The notes under the pieces: generated by a model
Seen by the model: the letters and a program-made list of their open reading frames with translations, nothing else
The model's database searches: none
Told to the model about the DNA's origin: nothing
Assembly (NCBI GenBank): GCA_905480565.1
Contig: CAJQQW010000430.1
Coordinates: 1 to 22,435, forward strand
Length of the DNA stretch: 22,435 bases
Direction: 5' to 3'
Source: an uncultured Halioglobus sp.
GTDB taxonomy: Bacteria; Pseudomonadota; Gammaproteobacteria; Pseudomonadales; Halieaceae
Position numbers and translations under genes: made by a program
Shown here: positions 7,340-15,767 of the stretch, piece by piece
Numbering within the stretch: the first letter of the stretch is position 1
Layout of the letters: every line of letters starts with the position of its first letter

Positions 7340-10300
7340 ATGCCTGACCAACGAAAATTGATTGTGGTTCTCGGCCCTCACCGGTCTGGCACATCCCTCT
7401 GCACGGCCGCGCTCGAAAGCCTGGGTGCCCAGCTCCGCCTCCCCGAGTATTACACCAACGAGGAAAACCCTCGCGGTTTTTTCGAGCACCCGGAGGTTGT
7501 TGCCTTCAACGATCGTCTGCTGGCATTTTTAGGCGGTGCCTGGGACAACGCACTATTTCATGGTTCGCAGGCGATGAGCGAGCGGGACGTCACCACCTGG
7601 CGCGCGGAGGCGGTCGATTTATTCTCCGACCTATTCGACAAGTGCCCGCTGGCGGCGGTCAAGGATCCCCGCTTGTGCCAGTTGCTGGAATTCTGGCGGG
7701 GTGTTTTCATTGATTGCGGTTACGACGCAGGCGCGCTATTTTTTATTCATGTACTGCGCGATCCGGTCGAGGCAGCTCTGTCCCAGCGTAACCGCGCCTT
7801 CGATGACCCGCTGTTCTACGAGGTGGGTCGGGAGTTGGAGGAGGGGGCCGCCCTTTGGCTGTCTTTGACCGCCCAGGCGTTGGAGCAGTCCCTGCATTGC
7901 AACAACTTCTATGTGTCCTACCCGGCGATATTGTCCGAACCTGCAATCACTCTGGAGAAAATGGCAGACTTTATCGGTTTGCAACCAGATGCCCGGCGGG
8001 TACAGGCGTTTTGTGCCGATTTTGTCACGCCCGAACTGCACCGCAGTGTAGCGAATGAAAAGCTGAATACTGCGCTACAGGAGCGTTTTCCTCAGGCACC
8101 CGCATTCTACAGTAAGCTGAAGCCGTTATTTAGCCGGGGTGAAGTAACGCTTGAAGAACTGCAACCCCTGCTGGACCAGTATCATGCTCCCGACACCGGT
8201 CTGGCTATCGCCAGGGTCATGGCACCGGCGCTGTCCCGGTTGAGCGAGCGCAGCCGTCGAGATAGCCTCGAGGCGGAGCGCCGTCAGGACGTCATTTCCG
8301 ATCTCGAAAATCAGGTCACTGAACGTGAATCACTCCTGCCACCGCTGCGTGATCAGATATCCCGACTGGAAAAGGGTAATGCTAGCTTGCACGAGCAGAC
8401 GCGTAATCAGTTGGCGGAGATGGAAAATCAGAAACGAACAATCCATGAACGTGAACATATTATTGGTGCCATGGAAGCATCTACCTCCTGGCGTGTGTCT
8501 CGGCCGATACGCTGGCTGGGCGACTACAGGAACCACCTGCGCGAAGTGCTGGTAGACAGGGCAGCAAAGTTCAGGCTGCGCTCAATCTATATTTATCAAC
8601 GCATGAGTGTGCGTCATCCGAGATTCGCCTGGGCCAGTCGCGTTGCCTTGCGTCCACTGTTCCGGGTAATCAGCGCGTTTTTATCACGCAATGGGGGGCT
8701 GGTATCGGATCGGCGATTTGAAAGCCACAGCGAGTCCATGCGCTATCAGGCTTGCGAGAAGACTGAGGACTATCGTCCACTGGTTAGCATTGTGGTACCC
8801 AATTACAACCATGCGGAATTCCTTTCCCTGCGCCTCGATTCAATTTATTCCCAGACCTATCAAAATTTTGAGGTCATTCTTCTGGATGATGCGTCTACGG
8901 ACAACAGCATCGACGTTTTGACGCAATATCAGCAGCGGTATCCTGCCATTACTGCGCTGCTTGTTAATGATGAGAACTCGGGCGGTGTATTCCATCAATG
9001 GGAAAAAGGCCTGAAGGCGGCCAGTGGTGACATCGTCTGGATTGCCGAAAGCGACGATTGGTGCAGTGAAAACTTCCTCGAGGTGCTGGTGCCTTATTTC
9101 GAGAACGAGGCGATACAGCTGGCGTACAGTAAGACCGTGTTTATGGATGCGGCGGGCGAGCAGCACTGGTCAATCAGGGAGTACCTGCACGATATCGACC
9201 CTGACCGTTGGTCGGCGCCAATAGTCGCTTCCGCCCATACCATGGTGGCCGATGCATTTGCGATCAAGAACATCGTACCCAATGTCAGCTCTGCTCTGTT
9301 GCGAAACCCGCAATCACTCGACATTCTCGGTGATACTGAGTGGAAAAACATGCGCACCTGCGGCGACTGGATTTTCTATCTGCACCTGATCCGCGGTGGT
9401 GCGTTGGCCTACTCGCCGGAGGCATCCAATTACTACAGGCTTCATGGCGACAATACATCGGTGGCCTCTTATTCGCAGGATGTATTTTATCGCGAACATG
9501 AAGAGGTGGCCAAAACGGTTCAAAGGTACTTTCGGGTGGATGCCAAGGTGTTCAGGCAGCAGAGGGATATTCTGATTGCCCATTGGCGGGAAACGCGGGG
9601 AGACTATACTGCGCAGGCCTTTGACGCCTGCTACAGCCTTGACAGGATCGACCAGGCGGCGATTGAGCGTACACCCAACCTGCTGATGGCGTCCTACGGA
9701 TTTTGTACCGGCGGCGGCGAAACGTTCCCGATCGAGCTTGCCAATCTGATGAAGGCGTCTAACTACAACGTAACCTACCTTGACTGCGCGCAGGAGCCAC
9801 GCAATGAGGGTGTACGTTGCAAGTTGCGCCCGGATATTCCTGTGGTGTCAGATCTTGCTGAGCTTGAAAAAATCGTTAGGGAAATGGGGATTGATATCAT
9901 TCACTCGCACCATGCCTGGGTAGATAGCTCCATCCTCGATATCCTTTCCGAAGACACACCCTGTCGCACCGTTGTCACCCTGCACGGCATGTACGAGACG
10001 ATTAACAGTGTCGATCTTAAGTTTATTTTGCCCCGGCTGGCCCGGCGGAGCGCCTCGCTTATCTACGTGGCGGATAAAAACCTGATGGCGCTCACCCAGC
10101 ATAAGCTCGTGGACAAAGTCAGGCTGGTTCGTATTGAAAACGCCTTGCCGGATAACGGTTTCGAGCCGATTGAGCGTGCCACTCTTGATATTCCGGAAGA
10201 GGCTTTCGTAGTCACGCTGATCAGCAGGGCCATGGAGGAAAAAGGCTGGCAGGAGGGAATTGAAATTGTCACTCAGGCCAGGCTGCAATCAGACAAGGAC

Positions 10301-10747
10301 ATACATCTGCTGCTGGTGGGCGATGGCCTCGAATACAACCGCCTTAGCGAACTGGAGCTTCCCCCGTTTGTGCACCTCGAAGGATTCCAGACCAATGTGC
10401 GGGGTTATTTTGCCCTGTCGAACATGGGTTTTTTGCCCTCCAAATTCCGTGGTGAAAGCTTTCCCATGGTAGTTATTGAGTGTCTGCAGTCCGGCAAGCC
10501 TTTCATGTCCAGCACCCTGGGTGATATTCCTTACATGTTGGGTAGTCCGGACGGACCGGCGGGCGTGCTGATCGATCTTCAGGACACGCTAATCAATATC
10601 CCGGCCTGGGCGGAGCAGGTCGCGGCGCTGGCGGCAGATAAACAGGCGTATAGGGCTCTGATTGATCGAGTGCCTCGGGCGGCGGCCAAGTTCGATGCAT
10701 CGGTTATGGCGCACAAACACGACGAGGTCTATCGCTCGGTACTGTGA
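7340..10747 (+). CDS. Trifunctional fusion: sulfotransferase, coiled coil, GT2 and GT4 glycosyltransferase
   Basis: The 1135-residue protein has several modules. (1) PAPS-dependent sulfotransferase, about 1-235: 5'-phosphosulfate loop LGPHRSGTS (11-19), AVKDPR (106-111), 3'-phosphate site VLRDPVEAALSQRNR (138-152) with Arg140 and Ser148. (2) A long charged helix, probably a coiled coil (about 300-375). (3) A basic segment STSWRVSRPIRWLG (381-394). (4) Family 2 glycosyltransferase, about 480-700: VSIVVPNYNHAEF, LLDDASTDNS (514-523), SDDW (571-574). (5) Family 4 glycosyltransferase, about 780-1130: GGGETFPIELANLM, ISRAMEEKGW (961-970), LVGDG, and FRGESFPMVVIECLQSG (1036-1052) with the acidic donor-site pair. 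It would act in the cytoplasm on nucleotide-sugar and PAPS donors, adding sugars and sulfate to one glycan. The ATG at 7340 has only a distant AAAGG (7323-7327), but the P-loop sits at a normal distance from it. Substrates are unknown. Confidence 0.9.
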   Translation: MPDQRKLIVVLGPHRSGTSLCTAALESLGAQLRLPEYYTNEENPRGFFEHPEVVAFNDRLLAFLGGAWDNALFHGSQAMSERDVTTWRAEAVDLFSDLFDKCPLAAVKDPRLCQLLEFWRGVFIDCGYDAGALFFIHVLRDPVEAALSQRNRAFDDPLFYEVGRELEEGAALWLSLTAQALEQSLHCNNFYVSYPAILSEPAITLEKMADFIGLQPDARRVQAFCADFVTPELHRSVANEKLNTALQERFPQAPAFYSKLKPLFSRGEVTLEELQPLLDQYHAPDTGLAIARVMAPALSRLSERSRRDSLEAERRQDVISDLENQVTERESLLPPLRDQISRLEKGNASLHEQTRNQLAEMENQKRTIHEREHIIGAMEASTSWRVSRPIRWLGDYRNHLREVLVDRAAKFRLRSIYIYQRMSVRHPRFAWASRVALRPLFRVISAFLSRNGGLVSDRRFESHSESMRYQACEKTEDYRPLVSIVVPNYNHAEFLSLRLDSIYSQTYQNFEVILLDDASTDNSIDVLTQYQQRYPAITALLVNDENSGGVFHQWEKGLKAASGDIVWIAESDDWCSENFLEVLVPYFENEAIQLAYSKTVFMDAAGEQHWSIREYLHDIDPDRWSAPIVASAHTMVADAFAIKNIVPNVSSALLRNPQSLDILGDTEWKNMRTCGDWIFYLHLIRGGALAYSPEASNYYRLHGDNTSVASYSQDVFYREHEEVAKTVQRYFRVDAKVFRQQRDILIAHWRETRGDYTAQAFDACYSLDRIDQAAIERTPNLLMASYGFCTGGGETFPIELANLMKASNYNVTYLDCAQEPRNEGVRCKLRPDIPVVSDLAELEKIVREMGIDIIHSHHAWVDSSILDILSEDTPCRTVVTLHGMYETINSVDLKFILPRLARRSASLIYVADKNLMALTQHKLVDKVRLVRIENALPDNGFEPIERATLDIPEEAFVVTLISRAMEEKGWQEGIEIVTQARLQSDKDIHLLLVGDGLEYNRLSELELPPFVHLEGFQTNVRGYFALSNMGFLPSKFRGESFPMVVIECLQSGKPFMSSTLGDIPYMLGSPDGPAGVLIDLQDTLINIPAWAEQVAALAADKQAYRALIDRVPRAAAKFDASVMAHKHDEVYRSVL

Positions 10748-10921
10748 TTTCGTCTTGCGTGAACGCTGTGTTTCATGACTTTCACTGCCTTGCTAACGTC
10801 ATTCCAGTTGTCGCTGATCTGGCTGAGTTATAGTGTTACCTAGTCTTTCGCGATAGAGTACCGCCTTAATCTTCTGGTAATGCCCGATGTCTGTTCGCGC
10901 CGGGCATGAAAGGGAAAAATA
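10748..10921 (+). promoter_or_regulatory. Leader of the methyltransferase gene with a hairpin before the ribosome binding site
   Basis: This 174-base gap holds a possible weak promoter (TTGTCG 10808-10813, TATAGT 10829-10834, spacer only 15 bases). It also has a 7-bp perfect inverted repeat ATGCCCG/CGGGCAT (10880-10886 with 10901-10907, loop 14), which ends three bases before the Shine-Dalgarno AGGGA (10911-10915). No T-tract follows, so it is not an intrinsic terminator. It could instead protect the message or affect ribosome access. Confidence 0.4.
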
Positions 10922-11632
10922 ATGTACGAAAAAGATATTCTGGGCCTGTCCCGTCATATCGGCGACAAACATCACAGAGCCTATATTGGTCCGCCGGATG
11001 AATATGACCTCGTCAGTGCTATGTCGTTTAACCTGTTGACAGCCAGTGGGCTGCGCCAGCATCACCGGTTGCTTGATATAGGATGCGGCTCACTGCGGCT
11101 GGGGCGCCTGCTCATTCCTTATCTCAACGCGGAAAACTACATTGGGCTGGAGCCCAATAAGTGGCTTGTGCAGGATGGCTTGCGCTATGAACTTGGCGAT
11201 TCTCTGGTTGCATTGCGTAAGCCGGTATTCCTGTTCGATACAGGGCTTGATAATCTGGATTCGGACGCGCGCTTCGACTACGCCATCGCGCAGTCTATTT
11301 TCAGTCACACGGCGCCGGATTTGCTGGAGCGCTGGATCAGTGACGTGTCGCACCGCCTGTTGGATACCGGTGTGCTTTTTGCCACGGTCATCGAGGGCGC
11401 CTCACCCTGTGAGGGTTCTGGCTGGGTGTACCCGGGGTGTGTGGAATACCCGCTGACGGTGGTGGAAGAACTGGCCCGCCGCTACGGTCTGTCCTTCAAG
11501 AGGCTGGATTGGTTTCATCCGCGCCAGACCTGGTGCGCTTTCTACAAGCCGAACTATAACGCGGACTTGTTGAATGAAGGTACTCCTTCCTGGAATCACT
11601 TTGGCAGGCTGAGGGAAGAGGGCGCGGGCTAA
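10922..11632 (+). CDS. Class I SAM-dependent methyltransferase
   Basis: The 236-residue protein has the Rossmann-type methyltransferase core. The SAM-binding motif I LLDIGCGSLRLG is at about 50-61, the acidic residue ending the second strand is Glu77 (IGLEPNKW), and the FDYAIAQSIFSHT segment (118-130) follows. The C-terminal part contains aromatic runs typical of small-molecule or glycan O-methyltransferases; the substrate is not determined. AGGGA (10911-10915) lies six bases upstream of the ATG, a good ribosome binding site. The next gene begins 15 bases after this stop, so the two are probably cotranslated. Given its neighbours, methylation of a sugar or of a chain end in the same glycan is a reasonable inference. 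A methyltransferase acting on another metabolite cannot be excluded. Confidence 0.82.
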   Translation: MYEKDILGLSRHIGDKHHRAYIGPPDEYDLVSAMSFNLLTASGLRQHHRLLDIGCGSLRLGRLLIPYLNAENYIGLEPNKWLVQDGLRYELGDSLVALRKPVFLFDTGLDNLDSDARFDYAIAQSIFSHTAPDLLERWISDVSHRLLDTGVLFATVIEGASPCEGSGWVYPGCVEYPLTVVEELARRYGLSFKRLDWFHPRQTWCAFYKPNYNADLLNEGTPSWNHFGRLREEGAG

Positions 11633-11647
11633 CGGTGGCGACGGACT

Positions 11648-12517
11648 GTGTCTAAGTATTCGATAGCGGCCAGAGATTCCGCACCGATCGTGATCGGCGG
11701 CGTTGGCGGCAGCGGTACACGCCTCGTAACACAGATTCTGCAGCAACAGGGTGTGGTATTCGGTGGCGATAAAAATGAGGAACTGGATAATCTCTGGTTC
11801 AGCCTGCTATTTGTTGACCGTAGTATCTTCTCAAAACCACCGCAGGAGATTGAACAAAGGGTGTGGTTGTTCATCAATGCCATGCGCGATCGGAACACAC
11901 TGCCCGAGGAATTAACATCATTGCTGGATGCGGCGACCCGCTTTGACCGTGGGCCAGCCCTGCGGAAGAAGGTACTACAGGCAGCGCGGAAGACAATCGA
12001 CGACCCCGTTTACGCTGTGGAAACTGCCTCAGCATGGGGCTGGAAACAACCGAATGTTCAGGTGATGGTGCCGCTGATCACGCCTTATCTTAGCGGGATG
12101 AAATACATTTACGTGGTCAGGAATGGCCTGGACATGGCATTTGGTTACAACCAGAATCAATTGAAGTATTTCTGGGGCGATCTTCTGCTAGGCAGCGATG
12201 TCGAGGCAACACCCGCCAACGCCCTGCGCTACTGGGTTGCCAGTTATAAGCGCAACCTTGCTTACCGTGCGTTGCTGGGCGACAGGCTTTATATACTGAA
12301 CTTCGACCTACTATGCGCGAACCCGCGTCAAGAACTGTTGAAACTGAATGATTTCCTTGGACTGAATTCGTTTGAAGACACGTTGGCGTCCGCGGAGAGC
12401 CTGGTGGTTACGCCGGGCAGTACAGGGCGCTATAAGCACCATGACTGTAGTCAGCTCTATTCTGAAGACATCGATTTCGTGCGCTCTTTGGGGTTTGATG
12501 CCGCTATGCAGAGCTGA
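11648..12517 (+). CDS. Divergent sulfotransferase-like protein
   Basis: The 289-residue protein has the overall layout of a P-loop sulfotransferase. A nucleotide loop IGGVGGSGTRLV is at about 16-27, KQPN (133-136) occupies the place of the usual KDPR, a YVVRNGLDMAFGYNQ segment (155-169) lies at the 3'-phosphate site, and a LYILNFDLLCANPRQEL segment (214-230) matches the late region of the family. Several usual residues differ. The RSGTS of the neighbouring enzymes is GSGTR here, and the Ser eight residues after the conserved Arg is Gly166. It may therefore use a modified PAPS site or catalyse something else. The start is GTG 11648, 15 bases after the methyltransferase stop, with only a weak GGTGG upstream. 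Its stop is 36 bases from the stop of the convergent fusion gene. Confidence 0.75.
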   Translation: MSKYSIAARDSAPIVIGGVGGSGTRLVTQILQQQGVVFGGDKNEELDNLWFSLLFVDRSIFSKPPQEIEQRVWLFINAMRDRNTLPEELTSLLDAATRFDRGPALRKKVLQAARKTIDDPVYAVETASAWGWKQPNVQVMVPLITPYLSGMKYIYVVRNGLDMAFGYNQNQLKYFWGDLLLGSDVEATPANALRYWVASYKRNLAYRALLGDRLYILNFDLLCANPRQELLKLNDFLGLNSFEDTLASAESLVVTPGSTGRYKHHDCSQLYSEDIDFVRSLGFDAAMQS

Positions 12518-12572
12518 CGACGTCCTCGCCATTGCAGATTGCCTCTAACGGCGTCAGGAAGTGACGTCGTCG
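12515..12572. repeat. Inverted repeat spanning two convergent gene ends
   Basis: GACGACGTC (12516-12524) and GACGTCGTC (12563-12571) form a perfect 9-bp inverted repeat, with a further T-G wobble outside. The 38-base loop contains an inner CGCC/GGCG pairing (12527-12530 with 12550-12553). The arms overlap the stop codon of the plus-strand sulfotransferase gene and the last codons of the minus-strand fusion gene. No T-tract is present on either strand, so termination here, if it occurs, would not be of the standard intrinsic type. Confidence 0.55.
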
Positions 12573-15547
12573 GTTGACGATTCCATAATGGGTAGAGAGC
12601 GCAGGAAATGAACCTGTTTCCCCTTGGCAAAGGCGTAGTTCTCGTGCAGTAGCTGGTGGCGACTGGCGCGTTCGGACGTATTATAGGGCGTCCGGTAAAG
12701 GGATGTGACTTTTGCAATGTATTTGAAGTTTGATTCTGAGCTGTAACGAAACCACAAGTCCCAGTCTTCCAGTTGGAACATCTCTACATCGAATCCGCCG
12801 TAGTGCTCGAACAGGCCTCTCCGAAATAGAACCGACTGTATAGGCAGATAATTATGACGTTGGAGTATCTCGCGATCGAACTCCTGCCGCAACAGATCGG
12901 GCGTCGTATGCATATGCTCCGAATAAAGTGTTTGCTCATCGGGGTAATAAGTCGTGGCGACCTCCCAGGACAGCGCATAGGCTGCAGAAATTTCTTCTTC
13001 TGCCATTAGCTCCCCGGCAAGAATTTCTACATGATCAGGGAAGAGCAAGTCGTCATCGTCCAGAAACATGATGTGATCGCCGGTGGCGATTTTAAGTCCA
13101 GCGTTACCGTTAAACGATCGGCCGCGCTTGGGTTGGGCGGAATAACGAATCACGCGATCACCCGCGAACAATGACTTGCATCGCTCAACGAGATCTTTCT
13201 GGGTCTCACCGCCGTCTTCGACAATAATGAGCTCGATGTGGTCATACGTTTGGTTGATTACACTGGTAATAGACTCGTACAACCAGCGCTCTCGCCCAGA
13301 ATAAGTACGCGTAATAATACTGACTGTCGGCTTAATTCTGTCTCGCTCCGGCAGAGTATAGAAACTGCCTTCCCGCACCATTTCATAATCCCATTTCCGG
13401 AAAGGGAAATTTGCGCCTCCCAGAGGTTTTTTACGGGAGAGCAGAAAGTAGGGCGTATTGACAAGAATTCGCGCGATATTCTTTAGTATCTGATAGCGAG
13501 AGACCTCCTGCGGGCCGCCGTCAGCGAGCAGCAAAGTATGGAGTTTTGCGATACCCAGGACGTCCCTGAAGTTACCGTAGCGTAGACGAATATAGGCGTT
13601 AGCCAGGGTGCTGCCGTAAAACTGTAATGGCTTGAAGCTGTCCTCATCCTCATAGGTGTAGTGGTTGATCCGCGCGGAGGGCACATACTTCAGGTGGTAG
13701 CCACTTCGTCGCAGGCGATAGGACAACTCCACGTCTTCGCCGTACATAAAAATACGTTTTTCGTAACCGCCGACACTGTCATACGCATCCCGAAGCATGA
13801 GGATGCAGGCATGTGATGACCAGGAAGTGTGGAGGGTAACGGGGTCGTAGTACTTGGGGTGTTCAAAAGGTTGTTGTCGTAATTCCCAGGAGGCGATGTC
13901 CTTCGGGTCTCTAAGCGCGTGAGAGACAACGTCAAGGATCGATTGTGGGGTGAACTCAACGTCGATATTGGTAATCAGGATGAATCGTGAATCCCCCCGC
14001 GCTATTGCCGCATCCTGGCCGTGACCGAAACCGTTGTTAGGGCCTGTCTCTATCGAAATCTCCCGCAATCGATCTGCATAGGGCTCCGTGAGAGAGCGCA
14101 TTTTCTCGAAGGAGCCGTCGGTGGAGTGATTGTCTGTGACAAACAAACCGATATTAGACAACGGGTAGCTCTGCTCGGCGAGGCTATTTAAAAAACCCTC
14201 GATCCATTGGCTGCTGTTGTGAGTGACCACGGTAATATCGATGTCGGGTAATTCCTGCGGATTCTGATCAAAGCGCTCCAGAGCACCCGCCAGAGCTCGG
14301 CCTCTGCCTCGCGCCAGTTCACGGGTGGCTGCCTGATTGCTGCGACTGGATGTGGCGAAGCTGGCAATGCGATGGGAAAGCTTGCTGAAGATAAACTGTA
14401 CATAGACCTTGGTGTAGATACGCGGGCTGAGTGCGCCGCGTAACTTTCGGCCAATGAAGCGAAATACGCTCGTTAGCTTCCAGGATCGGCTTGATAAAAT
14501 ATCCTCGACCTGCGCATTTAAGCGGTGTAGCTCCGCATGCAGCTCCTCGCGTTCAACATTCAGTTGTTCGTTATCTGTAGCCACGCGCCGTATTTCTGTT
14601 TGCAGCGCCTCTTCGCGTAGGTCTGCACTGCGACGCGTTGTATTGAGTTTTTCCTGAAGCAGATTCTGATCATTATCGTGGGCGTCTTTTTGCAACTTGG
14701 CCCCATCGACCAGTGCTGTAATCTGATTAAGCAGGGGTGCACAGCCAGTCAAAACTGATTCCAGCTCGGTGCTGGCGGGGGCGCCTCGCCCTGCAATGAT
14801 GTGGTCGTACAGAGCATTACAGAGGTTGTAAAGTGATTGTTCGGAGTGAGTCGTCGCGTCGTCTGCGTTGTGTTTCTGCGAGTGTTCTAGGGAGGGGGAA
14901 AAGAACGCGTTTAAGCCCTGTTCTGGCTTGGCCAGGCCATAGATTGAGGCCAGCCGTGTGGCAAGCGTTTCCTCGCTGGTAAGTGCCTGATCGAAGTTGA
15001 TGCGCTCACATTCAGTGCCTTTGGTATCCCTCGCTATATCGAGGTTATACCGCGCCCAGAGTGCCAGAGAGACCTCTTCACTGTAACTGTTTCTTGCGTG
15101 TAGTGACTGGCTGACCGCGTTTGGGCTGCGTGTCACCCAGAGGTAGCGCACTGCAACATTCGCATTGATGAATACCTGTTGCCAAAAAGGCAGAAGCCGG
15201 GACATTCTCGGATCTTTCACGGCGGTAACAGGCGCATCGTTGTGAATAAGGCGGCGCACTATGCCGATTGCCCGCCCGGCGAAACGTGCCTGCAATAACT
15301 GAAGTGTGGCCTCGTCCCAGACTATTGCGCTGCATGATTGCCAGCCTAGCCCAAGTTCATTCAGGATGTCTTCATTGAGAGCGACGCAGTCTGCGTCTTC
15401 AAAAAAACCCAGAGCGTTGTCTTCCGCGGCAGGAATGAGGCAGTTGCCCAGGCTGGCGCCCAGTTGCTCCAGAAGCCCGGCAATAGCGCTGGTCCCTGAG
15501 CGATGCATGCCCAGCACGACCACAATTTCTCGGGGATTAGCGCTCAT
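12554..15547 (-). CDS. Trifunctional fusion: sulfotransferase, coiled coil and two GT2 glycosyltransferase domains
   Basis: The 997-residue protein has a PAPS-dependent sulfotransferase (about 1-220: VVVLGMHRSGTSA 9-21, VKDPR 110-114, VTRSPNAVSQSLHARN 138-153 with Arg140 and Ser148). A predicted coiled coil follows (about 285-350, rich in Glu/Arg/Leu), then SRSWKLTSVFRFIGRKLRG (353-371). The first GT2 domain is about 436-640 (VVTHNSSQWIEGF, TDNHSTDGS 471-479, TNIDVEF 526-532, GEDVELSYR 603-611). The second GT2 domain is about 740-950 (VSIITRTYSGRERWL, VEDGG 776-780, LDDDDLL 829-835, EDWDLW 927-932). The frame stays open upstream to a TTG at 15685, but the extra 46 residues look unstructured, so ATG 15547, ten residues before the P-loop, is chosen; no clear Shine-Dalgarno site precedes it. 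It is last in the minus-strand ABC transporter cluster, 220 bases after the membrane-protein gene. Confidence 0.9.
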   Translation of the reverse strand: MSANPREIVVVLGMHRSGTSAIAGLLEQLGASLGNCLIPAAEDNALGFFEDADCVALNEDILNELGLGWQSCSAIVWDEATLQLLQARFAGRAIGIVRRLIHNDAPVTAVKDPRMSRLLPFWQQVFINANVAVRYLWVTRSPNAVSQSLHARNSYSEEVSLALWARYNLDIARDTKGTECERINFDQALTSEETLATRLASIYGLAKPEQGLNAFFSPSLEHSQKHNADDATTHSEQSLYNLCNALYDHIIAGRGAPASTELESVLTGCAPLLNQITALVDGAKLQKDAHDNDQNLLQEKLNTTRRSADLREEALQTEIRRVATDNEQLNVEREELHAELHRLNAQVEDILSSRSWKLTSVFRFIGRKLRGALSPRIYTKVYVQFIFSKLSHRIASFATSSRSNQAATRELARGRGRALAGALERFDQNPQELPDIDITVVTHNSSQWIEGFLNSLAEQSYPLSNIGLFVTDNHSTDGSFEKMRSLTEPYADRLREISIETGPNNGFGHGQDAAIARGDSRFILITNIDVEFTPQSILDVVSHALRDPKDIASWELRQQPFEHPKYYDPVTLHTSWSSHACILMLRDAYDSVGGYEKRIFMYGEDVELSYRLRRSGYHLKYVPSARINHYTYEDEDSFKPLQFYGSTLANAYIRLRYGNFRDVLGIAKLHTLLLADGGPQEVSRYQILKNIARILVNTPYFLLSRKKPLGGANFPFRKWDYEMVREGSFYTLPERDRIKPTVSIITRTYSGRERWLYESITSVINQTYDHIELIIVEDGGETQKDLVERCKSLFAGDRVIRYSAQPKRGRSFNGNAGLKIATGDHIMFLDDDDLLFPDHVEILAGELMAEEEISAAYALSWEVATTYYPDEQTLYSEHMHTTPDLLRQEFDREILQRHNYLPIQSVLFRRGLFEHYGGFDVEMFQLEDWDLWFRYSSESNFKYIAKVTSLYRTPYNTSERASRHQLLHENYAFAKGKQVHFLRSLPIMESSTDDVTS

Positions 15548-15767
15548 GGTGCGTTGCTTTACCGCCTGCTTGCATACGGCCATCCTGATGAGTAATACCA
15601 GCGCTCCGGACCTTTGGCACAGACCACGCAGGGAGTCGCTAACAATAACACGACGGAGGTCGATATTTCTTGCCCGAACGAGCAATGAAAAAGTGAAATA
15701 GTTGGCGATTTTTCCGGACGTCAGCGCGGACGATCATTATCGAAGGCGGTGTTGCTTTTGGCATTGA

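Noticed and set aside
7249..7347. A 32-codon frame (start 7249, stop overlapping the ATG of the fusion gene)
   Set aside because: It begins within the -10-like element, has no Shine-Dalgarno site, and resembles nothing; possible translational coupling, but unsupported.
15548..15685. N-terminal extension of the minus-strand fusion to a TTG at 15685
   Set aside because: The added 46 residues show no resemblance to the sulfotransferase N-terminus, whereas ATG 15547 places the P-loop at the family's normal distance.
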